NCBI GenBank assembly: GCA_001805695.1
Contig: MHGT01000007.1
Location: 1 to 18,987 of the forward strand
DNA from: Omnitrophica WOR_2 bacterium RIFCSPHIGHO2_02_FULL_67_20
GTDB lineage: Bacteria; Omnitrophota; Gorgyraeia; Aquiviventales; Aquiviventaceae
Length of the DNA stretch: 18,987 nucleotides
Reading direction: 5' to 3'
In this document: piece by piece, positions 1 through 6,491 of the stretch
Position numbering within the stretch: the stretch's first letter is position 1
Layout of the letters: each line of letters begins with the position of its first letter
The notes under the pieces: model-generated
What the model saw: the letters and a program-made list of their open reading frames with translations, nothing else
Databases searched by the model: none
Told to the model about the DNA's origin: nothing
Program-made: the position numbers and the translations under genes

Positions 1-14
1 CTCCGCGCTGCGTG

Positions 15-38
15 GGGGCCCCGGCTCCGCGTCACCCG
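15..38 (+). repeat. Partial palindromic element, right half, cut by the window edge
   Basis: Bases 15-38 match 12057-12079 almost perfectly, with one extra C. They contain CGGCTCCGCGTCAC at 22-35, which is identical to 12063-12076. The sequence after it (39-66) is not shared with the second copy, but has GTGA at 62-65 that could pair with TCAC at 32-35. The left half would lie outside the window. The element ends just upstream of the DUF971 start codon. Confidence 0.6.
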
Positions 39-68
39 CCCAGCGACCGCGTCGAAGCGTCGTGAGCC

Positions 69-410
69 ATGGTAACAATGAAAACCTTACACATGCCGGT
101 TGAGATCGGGCGGGCGAACCAGCACGACGTGCGCATCCGGTGGCAGGACGGGCATGAGAGCGTGTATCCCGCGCGCGAGCTGCGGATGAGCTGCCCGTGC
201 GCCGGCTGCGTCGATGAGATGACCGGGGCGATCCGCCTCATCGGCAGCTCAGTGCCGCAGGACGTGCGCCCCCTGGCGGTGGAGCTTGTGGGCCGCTACG
301 CGCTGACCGTGCACTGGAGCGACGGGCATCATACCGGCATCTACTCGTTTGAGTTGCTGAGAAAGCTGTGCCCGTGCTGCCGTGGGGTCGCAGGTCGCAG
401 CGCAGTGTAG
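69..410 (+). CDS. DUF971 domain protein (gamma-butyrobetaine hydroxylase-like N-terminal domain)
   Basis: This 113-residue protein is a stand-alone DUF971 domain (PF06155 type). It shows two copies of the family pattern. The first is IRWQDGHES followed by LRMSCPCAGCVDEMTG, and the second is VHWSDGHHTGIYSFELLRKLCPC. The clustered cysteines (CPCAGC, LCPCC) suggest a metal or Fe-S site; in other bacteria the domain can be joined to Mrp/ApbC-type Fe-S carrier ATPases, so a role in Fe-S handling is an inference. No good Shine-Dalgarno site precedes either ATG 69 or the in-frame ATG 78, so the start is uncertain by three residues. The family usually ends near the second CPC; the last ten residues here read into GTCGCAG heptads (386-400), so the tail may be repeat-derived. 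Confidence 0.85.
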   Translation: MVTMKTLHMPVEIGRANQHDVRIRWQDGHESVYPARELRMSCPCAGCVDEMTGAIRLIGSSVPQDVRPLAVELVGRYALTVHWSDGHHTGIYSFELLRKLCPCCRGVAGRSAV

Positions 411-437
411 GTGCAACGTGGTCGCAAGTCGCAGGTG
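386..437 (+). repeat. GTCGCAG heptad repeats at the DUF971 3' end
   Basis: Two short runs are visible: GGTCGCAGGTCGCAG at 386-400 inside the end of the DUF971 gene, and GTGGTCGCAAGTCGCAGGTG at 418-437 after its stop. Both use a seven-base unit close to GTCGCAG. The stretch from 411 to 538 holds only this repeat and the palindromic element at 461-527. Confidence 0.5.
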
Positions 438-460
438 AGTCACTGACGAGCGGCTGCCTC

Positions 461-527
461 GCCGCGCCTATCTGATACCGGCGCGGCTCGGCATCACATT
501 CGCCCGCCCGCGCGGGCAAATGTGATG
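461..527 (+). repeat. Double-hairpin palindromic element, copy 1 (conserved head plus site-specific hairpin)
   Basis: The first hairpin has arms GCCGCGCC (461-468) and GGCGCGGC (480-487) with an 11-nt loop. The second has 16-nt arms at 492-507 and 512-527 (CATCACATTCGCCCGC against GCGGGCAAATGTGATG, one mismatch) with a 4-nt loop. The head at 461-497 matches the reverse complement of 12361-12397 at 33 of 37 positions. The second hairpin does not match between the two copies. It ends 11 nt before the apgM start, so it could affect that leader if transcribed. Confidence 0.8.
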
Positions 528-538
528 GGCGGGGAACG

Positions 539-1747
539 ATGACGATGAAATACGTGGTAGTTTTGCCTGACGGCGTCGCGGATCTGCCCATCAAGGAGCT
601 GGGCGACAGGACACCGCTCGAGGTGGCGAGGCACCCGAACATGGACTGGATCGCCCGGGAGGGGATCGCCGGCCTGGCCCGAACGATCCCGGAGGGGTTC
701 AAGCCGGGCTCCGACGTCGGGTGCATGAGCGTCTTCGGCTACGACCCCCGGAAGCACTACACCGGGCGGGCACCCCTCGAAGCCGCGGCGCAGAACATCC
801 CGCTCGGGCCCTCCGACGTGGCCTTCCGCTGCAACACCGTGACGGTGAGGGACGGCGTCCTGGCCGACTACTCCGCGGGCCACATCGAGAGCCAGGACTC
901 GGCTGAGCTGATCAAGACGGCCAACGAGCGGCTCGGCAAGTACGGCTTGCGCTTTCATCCGGGCGTCAGCTACCGTCACTTGGCCGTCATCTCCGGTGTC
1001 GAGTACGCGAAGACGCAGTGCACGCCGCCGCATGACATCTCCGGCAAACCCGTCGATGCCTACCTGCCCGTCGGTGCCGGATCCGAACTGCTGCGCGAAG
1101 TGATGCGCCAGTCCGCGACCCTTCTCAAGGATCATCCGGTGAACAAGCGGCGGCTCCAGCAGGGCAAGACACCGGCGACGATGTTCTGGTTCTGGGGGCA
1201 GGGGACCGCGGCCGCCTTCCCGCCGTTCCGCGCGGCGTACGGGTTGCGCGGCGGCTGCATCAGCGCCGTCGACATCGTGCGCGGCCTCGGGCGGCTCGTC
1301 GGCTTCGACATCATCCCGGTGCCCGGCATCACCGGCTACTTCGACACGAACTACTCGGGCAAGGCCGAGCACGCGCTCAAGGCGCTGGCCGAGGGCAAGG
1401 ACCTAGTCGTGGTGCATATCGAATCGACCGACGAGGCCGGCCACATGGGCGACGCGAAGAAGAAGATCCAGGCGATCGAGGACACCGACCGGCTCGTCGT
1501 GGGCACGCTGCTCGACGGGCTCAAGCGCCGCAACGAGCCCTTCGCGATCATGGTCGTGCCGGACCATCCGACGAGCACGGCGCTCAAGACGCATATCGAC
1601 GATCCGGTACCCTTCGCCCTCTACGCGACGAATGGCCCGAAGGACGCCATCACGGCGTATACTGAACGGGCGGTCCAGAGCTCGCCGACGCGGTTCGAAC
1701 ACGGGTTTCAGTTGATGTCGTTTTTCCTCAAGCAGGGAAGACCATGA
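539..1747 (+). CDS. apgM: Archaeal-type 2,3-bisphosphoglycerate-independent phosphoglycerate mutase
   Basis: The 402-residue product interconverts 3- and 2-phosphoglycerate in glycolysis and gluconeogenesis in the cytoplasm. Its length fits the ApgM branch of the alkaline-phosphatase-like metalloenzymes. The N-terminus has LPDGVADLPI near residues 9-18, then HPNMDWIAREGIAG. A GSDVG motif at 57-61 carries the likely phosphoserine nucleophile, Ser58. The segment RCNTVTVRDG...DYSAGHIES is also typical of the family. C-terminal metal-binding motifs are HIESTDEAGHMGD and VVPDHPTS. ATG 545 is an alternative start two codons later that would begin at MKYVVVLPDG; GGCGGGG upstream could serve either. 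The gene follows a palindromic element, and another begins directly after its stop. Confidence 0.93.
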   Translation: MTMKYVVVLPDGVADLPIKELGDRTPLEVARHPNMDWIAREGIAGLARTIPEGFKPGSDVGCMSVFGYDPRKHYTGRAPLEAAAQNIPLGPSDVAFRCNTVTVRDGVLADYSAGHIESQDSAELIKTANERLGKYGLRFHPGVSYRHLAVISGVEYAKTQCTPPHDISGKPVDAYLPVGAGSELLREVMRQSATLLKDHPVNKRRLQQGKTPATMFWFWGQGTAAAFPPFRAAYGLRGGCISAVDIVRGLGRLVGFDIIPVPGITGYFDTNYSGKAEHALKALAEGKDLVVVHIESTDEAGHMGDAKKKIQAIEDTDRLVVGTLLDGLKRRNEPFAIMVVPDHPTSTALKTHIDDPVPFALYATNGPKDAITAYTERAVQSSPTRFEHGFQLMSFFLKQGRP

Positions 1748-1749
1748 AA

Positions 1750-1850
1750 GGATTGCGCGGATTGGAAAAGCGGATTTCGCAGATGAGCCGCTTTAATCTG
1801 CGGAATCCGTTTTCAAACTGAAGCTTTGCGCTGCGAATCCGCGTAATCAT
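1750..1850 (+). repeat. GATTNCGCAGATT-type nested palindrome, copy 1
   Basis: Inner arms CGGATTTCGCAGAT (1771-1784) and ATCTGCGGAATCCG (1796-1809) pair at 13 of 14 positions. Outer arms at 1751-1763 and 1836-1848 pair at 12 of 13. The element fills nearly the whole gap between the apgM stop and the pepA ribosome-binding site. Related copies occur at 6360-6470 and 7770-7850. Confidence 0.85.
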
Positions 1851-1868
1851 AAATAACAAGGAGGATTG

Positions 1869-3359
1869 ATGCGCATCACGGTTCGGTCTGGGCGGATGGG
1901 ACGGGTCCGCGGCGGGGTGCAGGTTTTTGCGGCGCTGGAGGGCGAGCAGCGTCCGGCACGCCTGCTGCCGGATTCCACGGCGCGCGACCAGGAGCTCAAA
2001 CGGCTCGTGGCGGGCTCCGGGTTCCGCGGCGCCCCTAATGAGGTGTTGTTCCTGCCCCGCTCGGGCGGCGGGCAATGGGTGATAGTCGTCGGCCTGGGCA
2101 AGGAGAAGGAGCTGTCGCTGGAGCGCGTCCGGCAGTTCGGGGGCACGGCCGCCCGGGCGGTCCGCGCCCGCCGCTTCAAGGCGCTGGCCGTGCCGGTGCT
2201 GCGCGAGCGCGGGCTGGGTACGCCGGCGGCGGTGGCCCAGGCCCTCGTGGAGGGGGTGCTGCTCGGCCTCTACCAGTACACCAAGCTCAAGCGCGTGCCC
2301 AAGTCCGAGCAGGGCAAGCGGATTGACGCGGTGACACTCGTCGTGGAGCGCGCCGGCGATGTGGCCGCGGCGAAGCGCGCGGTCGAGAAGGCGAGGGTCA
2401 TCGCCGAGGCGGTGGCGCTTGCCCGCGACCTCATCAACGGCCCCTCCAACATCGTGACGCCGACCTACCTCGCCCACCAGGCCCGCGCGCTCGCCAAGCA
2501 GTTCCGGCTGAAGTCCCGGATCATTCCGTTTGCGCAATTGAAGCGGCTGGGCTTCGGCGGCATCGTCGGGGTGGCGCAGGGGAGCAACCATCCCGCCCAG
2601 TTCATCGTGCTGGAGTACACCCCGTCCCGCGCGAAGGCGACCTTCGCGCTCTGCGGCAAGGGCATCACCTTCGACTCCGGCGGCATCAGCATCAAGCCCT
2701 CGGCGAAGATGGAGCAGATGAAGTACGACATGTCGGGGGCGGCGGCGGTCCTCGGAACGCTGAAGGCGGCGGCGACGCTGAAGCTGCCCTACCGCGTCGT
2801 CGGCATCATCGCCGCAACCGAGAACCTGCCCTCCGGCACCGCGCAGAAGCCCGGCGACGTCCTGAAAACGCTCTCCGGCAAGACGGTCGAGGTGCTCAAC
2901 ACCGACGCCGAAGGCCGCCTGGTCCTGGCGGACTGCCTGCACTACGCCAAGCGCTACAAGCCCGACTGCTGCGTCGATCTCGCCACGCTCACCGGGGCCT
3001 GCGTCGTCGCGCTGGGCGGCGAGGCGATCGGGCTCATGACGAAAGACGAGAAGCTCGCCGCGCGCATCAGCCAGGCGGGCAAGACGACGTACGAGCGGGT
3101 CTGGCGGCTGCCGCTCTGGGGCGAGTACGGGCCGGCGCTGAAGTCGGACATCGCCGATTTGCGCAACGTGACCAACACCGGCGAGGCCGGCACCATCACG
3201 GCGGGGAAGTTTCTTGAGGAGTTCGCCGAGGGGCTGCCGTGGGCGCACCTCGACATCGCCGGCACGGCCTGGATCGAGAAGGACAAGCCGTACATCCCGA
3301 AGGGCGCGGTCGGCATCGGCGTCCGCCTGCTCGTGAAACTGATGGAGAACTGGAAGTAG
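1869..3359 (+). CDS. pepA: Leucyl aminopeptidase, M17 family (cytosol aminopeptidase)
   Basis: This 496-residue cytosolic metallopeptidase removes N-terminal residues from peptides using two metal ions. The family signature NTDAEGRL is at about residues 344-351. The metal and catalytic segment GKGITFDSGGISIKPS begins near residue 263, with Lys264 and Asp269. Length is normal for PepA. ATG 1869 is preferred because AAGGAGG lies at 1858-1864, four bases upstream; a TTG at 1866 would be too close to it. Some PepA proteins also bind DNA, but nothing in the sequence here supports that. The enzyme probably serves peptide turnover. The leader contains a palindromic repeat, so this gene may be transcribed from within or through it. 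Confidence 0.95.
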   Translation: MRITVRSGRMGRVRGGVQVFAALEGEQRPARLLPDSTARDQELKRLVAGSGFRGAPNEVLFLPRSGGGQWVIVVGLGKEKELSLERVRQFGGTAARAVRARRFKALAVPVLRERGLGTPAAVAQALVEGVLLGLYQYTKLKRVPKSEQGKRIDAVTLVVERAGDVAAAKRAVEKARVIAEAVALARDLINGPSNIVTPTYLAHQARALAKQFRLKSRIIPFAQLKRLGFGGIVGVAQGSNHPAQFIVLEYTPSRAKATFALCGKGITFDSGGISIKPSAKMEQMKYDMSGAAAVLGTLKAAATLKLPYRVVGIIAATENLPSGTAQKPGDVLKTLSGKTVEVLNTDAEGRLVLADCLHYAKRYKPDCCVDLATLTGACVVALGGEAIGLMTKDEKLAARISQAGKTTYERVWRLPLWGEYGPALKSDIADLRNVTNTGEAGTITAGKFLEEFAEGLPWAHLDIAGTAWIEKDKPYIPKGAVGIGVRLLVKLMENWK

Positions 3360-3388
3360 CCTGTTGGCCCGCAAACCCGGAGTCACCC

Positions 3389-4003
3389 ATGCCAAATGCC
3401 GATGACGAGTTGAAGCAGCTCAAGCAGGTGCTCGAGATCCCATCCGGCAGAGAGTGGGAGGCGACCGTGCGGCTGCTCCTGCGGCTCATCGGCGAGGATC
3501 CGAACCGTGAGGGGCTGCGGCGTACCCCGCTGCGGGTGAAGCGCTCGTTCCAGTACCTGACCTCGGGCTACCGGTTGGACCCCGCGAAGATCCTCAACCG
3601 CTCCTTCAAGGTCAAGCACGACGAGATGGTCATCGTGAAGGACATCGATGTCTGGAGCCTTTGCGAGCACCACCTGCTGCCGTTCTTCGGGAAGTGCCAC
3701 ATCGCCTACATGCCGGACAAGCGGATCGTTGGCCTGAGCAAGATCCCGCGCCTGGTGGACGCGTTTGCCCGCCGGCTCCAGGTGCAGGAGCGGCTGACGG
3801 TGCAGATCGCGGAGGCCATCAACGAGCACCTCAAGCCGCTGGGGGTGGCCTGCGTCATCGAGGCGAGCCACCTCTGCATGATGATGCGCGGGGTGCAGAA
3901 GCAGAACGCCCGCGCCGTGACGAGCTCGATGCTCGGGCTCTTCCGCACCGACGTGAAGACCCGCTCGGAGTTCCTGACCCTCATCCGCTCGGAGCTGGCC
4001 TGA
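3389..4003 (+). CDS. folE: GTP cyclohydrolase I
   Basis: The product (204 residues) converts GTP to 7,8-dihydroneopterin triphosphate, the first step of tetrahydrofolate and other pterin pathways. Zinc ligands are visible: Cys92 and His95 in SLCEHHLLPF, and Cys163 in HLCMMMRG. Other family segments are GEDPNREGLRRTPLRV near 35-50 and VGLSKIPRLVDAFARRLQVQERLT near 114-137. The start ATG 3389 has GGAG six bases upstream (3379-3382) and lies 29 bases after the pepA stop. The CbiX-like gene begins two bases after the stop, so the two are probably cotranscribed. This is the type IA enzyme by its Cys-His-Cys zinc site. Confidence 0.96.
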   Translation: MPNADDELKQLKQVLEIPSGREWEATVRLLLRLIGEDPNREGLRRTPLRVKRSFQYLTSGYRLDPAKILNRSFKVKHDEMVIVKDIDVWSLCEHHLLPFFGKCHIAYMPDKRIVGLSKIPRLVDAFARRLQVQERLTVQIAEAINEHLKPLGVACVIEASHLCMMMRGVQKQNARAVTSSMLGLFRTDVKTRSEFLTLIRSELA

Positions 4004-4005
4004 GC

Positions 4006-4629
4006 ATGAAAAAGAAGTTAAAGGTTCGGGGTTCGGGGTTCGGGGTTCGGGGTGAATCGGTTTGCCCCCCACCCCCCACCCCCCACCCTGAACCCCAGAC
4101 TCGGCTTGGTGTTGTCCTCATCGGGCATGGTGCGCCGGCCCTCGACTGCCCGCCGCAGCTCGTCGGTGAGTTGATGAGCCTGGAATGGCGCCAGGAGCAT
4201 GCCGGCAGCCAGGGCCATCAGCTCGAGGGCCGGGCCGGGGAACTCGACGCCGCGATCCGGAACTGGCCGCGTCGGGCGGACAACGACCCGTACAAGCGCG
4301 GCCTCGAACAGCTCGCCGAGGCGCTGCGGCCGCTTCTGCCGACGGACCACTTCGTCATCGGGTACAACGAATTTTGCCGCCCGTCGATCTCGGAAGCGGT
4401 CGAGCAGGTCATCGGCACGGGTGCGGCGCGGGTGCTGGTCATCCCCACCATGCTGACCCCGGGCGGCGTCCATTCGGAAGTGGACATCCCCCGCGCGCTG
4501 GAGGAGCTGCGCCGGGCGCATCCGGCGGTGGCCATCGAGTATGTGTGGCCCTTCGACCTGCGCCAGGTCGCGGTACTGCTCGCCGCCCATGTGACGCGGG
4601 CCGCGCAGGCGTCGTCGGCGGCCGGATGA
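4006..4629 (+). CDS. CbiX/sirohydrochlorin chelatase-like protein with repeat-encoded N-terminus
   Basis: The 207-residue product resembles the CbiX family, which inserts cobalt or iron into sirohydrochlorin. Two histidines at the expected places support this: His41 in VLIGHG and His156 in MLTPGGVHSEVDIPRAL. The segment YNEFCRPSISEAVEQVIGTGAARVLVIP is also typical. There is a central region (about 58-100) longer than in a minimal CbiX. Residues 6-32 come from a GGTTCGG/CCCCCCA heptad repeat and look unrelated to the chelatase fold. No ATG, GTG or TTG lies in frame between the repeat and the domain, so translation probably starts at ATG 4006 and includes it. No other cobalamin or siroheme gene is visible, so the substrate is open; a non-chelatase member of the fold is possible. 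Confidence 0.75.
   Translation: MKKKLKVRGSGFGVRGESVCPPPPTPHPEPQTRLGVVLIGHGAPALDCPPQLVGELMSLEWRQEHAGSQGHQLEGRAGELDAAIRNWPRRADNDPYKRGLEQLAEALRPLLPTDHFVIGYNEFCRPSISEAVEQVIGTGAARVLVIPTMLTPGGVHSEVDIPRALEELRRAHPAVAIEYVWPFDLRQVAVLLAAHVTRAAQASSAAG
4021..4100 (+). repeat. Heptad palindromic repeat inside the CbiX-like reading frame
   Basis: Four exact GGTTCGG units run from 4023 to 4050. They are followed after a short spacer by C-rich heptads (CCCCCCA type, 4065-4088) and then TGAACCCC, giving a G-rich half and a C-rich half that can partly pair. The same heptad, as CCCCGAA, occurs at 15702-15729 in the GH57 gene. The unit length of seven means the encoded peptide has a seven-residue period. Confidence 0.85.
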
Positions 4630-4654
4630 CGCGCGCGGGACGGTGTGGTAGAAT
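4626..4654 (+). promoter_or_regulatory. Possible sigma-70-type promoter with extended -10 for thiC
   Basis: An extended -10 box TGG-TAGAAT lies at 4646-4654, with ATGACG at 4626-4631 as a weak -35 box and a 17-nt spacer. Transcription would start near 4661, leaving only about five bases before ATG 4666. No Shine-Dalgarno site precedes that ATG, which fits a nearly leaderless mRNA. This is a pattern match only. Confidence 0.35.
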
Positions 4655-4665
4655 ACCGTGATTCG

Positions 4666-6129
4666 ATGAGCAGCAACGGGGCACCAGTGACCCAGCGGGA
4701 GCTCGCCCGGCAGGGCGCCGTCACCGACGCCATGGCCCGGGTGGCGGAGCGCGAAGGGCTGGAGACCGAGGTGATCCGCGCCGAGGTGGCCCGGGGGCGG
4801 ATGATCATCCCAGCCAACATTCACCACCTCTCGACCAGCCTCGACCCGATGGGCGTCGGCCTCGCGGCCTCCGTCAAGATCAACGCCAACATGGGCAACT
4901 CAGCGCTGAGCTCCGGCATCGACGAGGAGCTGAAGAAGCTCCACATGGCGGTGCACTACGGCGCGGACACGATCATGGACCTCTCGACGGGCGGCGACAT
5001 TCCGACCATCCGCCGGGCGATCATCGCGGCCAGCCCGGTGCCGGTCGGCACGGTGCCCATCTACGAGGCGGTCAGCCGCGTGAAGCGCGTCGAGGACCTC
5101 ACGCCCGAGCTCCTGCTGCAGGTCATCGAGGAGCAGGCGGAGCAGGGCGTGGACTACATGACGATCCATGCGGGCATCCTCATGGAGCACCTGCCGCTCG
5201 TACAGGGGCGCATCACCGGCATCGTCAGCCGCGGCGGCAGCCTGCTGGCGCAATGGATGGCCGCGCACCGCGCCCAGAACCCGCTCTACGAGCGCTTCGA
5301 TGACATCAGCGACATCCTCCGCGCGCACGACGTGTCCTACAGCCTCGGCGACAGCCTCCGGCCCGGCTGCCTCGCCGACGCCTCGGACGAGGCACAGCTG
5401 GCGGAGCTCAGCACCCTGGGCGAGCTGACCGAGCGGGCCTGGGCGAAGGGCGTCCAGGTGATGGTGGAAGGGCCGGGCCACGTGCCGATGGACCAGCTCG
5501 AGGCCAACGTGAAGCTCCAGCAGCGCTACTGCCGCGAAGCGCCGTTCTACACGCTCGGGCCGCTCGTCACCGACGTCGCACCCGGCTACGACCATATCAC
5601 CTCGGCGATCGGCGCGGCGATGGTCGGCTGGTACGGCTCCAGCCTCCTCTGCTACGTGACGCCCAAGGAGCACCTCGGGCTGCCCAACGAAGAGGACGTG
5701 CGAGCCGGCGTCATCGCCTACAAGATCGCCGCCCACGCGGCCGACGTCGCCCGCGGCCGCCGGGGCGCTCGCGAGCGCGACGACGCGCTTTCGCGGGCGA
5801 GGTTTTCCTTCGACTGGGAGCGGCAGTTCGCGCTCTCGCTCGACCCGGACACGGCGCGCCGGATGCACGACGAGACGCTGCCGGACGGGTTCTACAAGGA
5901 CGCCAAGTTCTGCTCGATGTGCGGTCCGAAGTTCTGTTCCATGCGCATCTCTCAAACAGCGGACAAGCTGCTCGACCCCTCGACTCGGCCCGTCGCTGCA
6001 ATCGAGGAGGCCTCGCTCGGGGTCGTCCCGAGCGACCCGCCACGGTTCGTTGGCGGGGAGTCGAGGGACGACGCAACACCTGCGGCGCGACAACCGTCAC
6101 CGACGGAGGGTTCTCGGCATGGGGATTGA
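4666..6129 (+). CDS. thiC: Phosphomethylpyrimidine synthase (radical SAM, thiamine biosynthesis)
   Basis: ThiC converts aminoimidazole ribotide to HMP-phosphate, the pyrimidine half of thiamine. The sequence matches the family from GRMIIPANIHH through ADTIMDLSTGGDIPTIRR, VEGPGHVPMDQ and GPLVTDVAPGYDHITSAIG. It ends the core with the Fe-S motif CSMCGPKFC (Cys416, 419 and 424 from ATG 4666), which binds the radical-SAM cluster. From ATG 4666 the protein has 487 residues. GTG 4645 in frame is an alternative start, but it overlaps the putative -10 box. About 58 residues follow the core after SMRIS; this tail is encoded largely by a palindromic repeat and is probably not part of the enzyme fold. 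No TPP riboswitch is visible upstream. The stop overlaps the next gene by 11 bases. Confidence 0.95.
   Translation: MSSNGAPVTQRELARQGAVTDAMARVAEREGLETEVIRAEVARGRMIIPANIHHLSTSLDPMGVGLAASVKINANMGNSALSSGIDEELKKLHMAVHYGADTIMDLSTGGDIPTIRRAIIAASPVPVGTVPIYEAVSRVKRVEDLTPELLLQVIEEQAEQGVDYMTIHAGILMEHLPLVQGRITGIVSRGGSLLAQWMAAHRAQNPLYERFDDISDILRAHDVSYSLGDSLRPGCLADASDEAQLAELSTLGELTERAWAKGVQVMVEGPGHVPMDQLEANVKLQQRYCREAPFYTLGPLVTDVAPGYDHITSAIGAAMVGWYGSSLLCYVTPKEHLGLPNEEDVRAGVIAYKIAAHAADVARGRRGARERDDALSRARFSFDWERQFALSLDPDTARRMHDETLPDGFYKDAKFCSMCGPKFCSMRISQTADKLLDPSTRPVAAIEEASLGVVPSDPPRFVGGESRDDATPAARQPSPTEGSRHGD
5973..6070 (+). repeat. Palindromic element encoding the thiC C-terminal tail
   Basis: Outer arms CCCTCGACTC (5977-5986) and GAGTCGAGGG (6058-6067) are a perfect 10-bp match. 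Inner arms TCGCTCGGG (6013-6021) and CCCGAGCGA (6027-6035) are a perfect 9-bp match with a 5-nt loop. The element is read through in the thiC frame, beyond the conserved domain. Palindromes of the general form CCTCGACT...GAGTCGAGG are familiar to me from many bacterial genomes. Confidence 0.75.
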
Positions 6130-6358
6130 GAAGCGGCTGGCGAAGCACCTGAAGCGGCTCAACAGGACGATCCAGAAGATCGTGGCGCGCTCGGTCGAGT
6201 TCGGCGAGCTGCGCAAGATGCTGCGCGAAGAGCAGGTGGAGCTGGCGATCTACGTCGTCCCGCTGATCGGCGGCAAGCCGGCGGGCGACGAGCTGTCGTT
6301 CGAGCTGACCGACACGGACAAGCACTTCCTCAAGCAGGCCGGCATCAAGTTCCAATAA
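6119..6358 (+). CDS. Unknown small protein, 79 residues
   Basis: I do not recognise this protein. It is supported by a strong ribosome-binding site, GGAGGG at 6105-6110, eight bases before ATG 6119. Its start overlaps the thiC stop by 11 bases, which suggests translational coupling. The first 35 residues are very basic and look helical (many Lys and Arg, motif KRLAKHLKRLNRTIQKIVARS). The second half is mixed and may form beta strands: EQVELAIYVVPLIGGKPAGD, then ELSFELTDTDKHFLKQAGIKF. There is no signal peptide, cysteine motif or membrane segment. A small cytosolic nucleic-acid- or protein-binding role is only a guess from the charge. Codon use resembles that of the neighbours. Confidence 0.7.
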   Translation: MGIEKRLAKHLKRLNRTIQKIVARSVEFGELRKMLREEQVELAIYVVPLIGGKPAGDELSFELTDTDKHFLKQAGIKFQ

Positions 6359-6359
6359 G

Positions 6360-6470
6360 AGGATTACGCAGATTTTGAAGAACGATTTCGCAGATGATGA
6401 CAAACAGCGTTTTAATCTGCGGAATCCGCTTTGAAGGGGCGCTCCTTCCTCTGCGAATCTGCGACATCAC
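6360..6470 (+). repeat. GATTNCGCAGATT-type nested palindrome, copy 2
   Basis: Outer arms GATTACGCAGATT (6362-6374) and AATCTGCGACATC (6456-6468) pair at 11 of 13 positions. Inner arms lie at 6383-6395 and 6415-6428 (ATCTGCGGAATCCG, identical to 1796-1809). The element begins directly after the stop of the 79-residue gene and ends about ten bases before the aldolase ribosome-binding site. Confidence 0.85.
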
Positions 6471-6491
6471 ACACTAACTGAAGGAGTCCAC

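Noticed and set aside
3357..3388. Intrinsic terminator after pepA
   Set aside because: No stable hairpin followed by a T-run is present in this gap. The same is true after ptsI (18820-18857) and after the tRNA cluster (12613-12680).
1728..3395. Long minus-strand open frame opposite pepA (555 codons)
   Set aside because: It is a GC-rich shadow of pepA with no recognisable domain and highly biased Arg/Leu/Asp composition; the plus strand carries an unmistakable M17 peptidase.
4023..4088. CRISPR array
   Set aside because: The units are seven bases long, contiguous and without spacers, so this is a tandem repeat. No cas gene is in the window.
4560..4665. TPP riboswitch upstream of thiC
   Set aside because: I found no CTGAGA-type conserved core or suitable stem arrangement in the 37-base gap or the end of the preceding gene.
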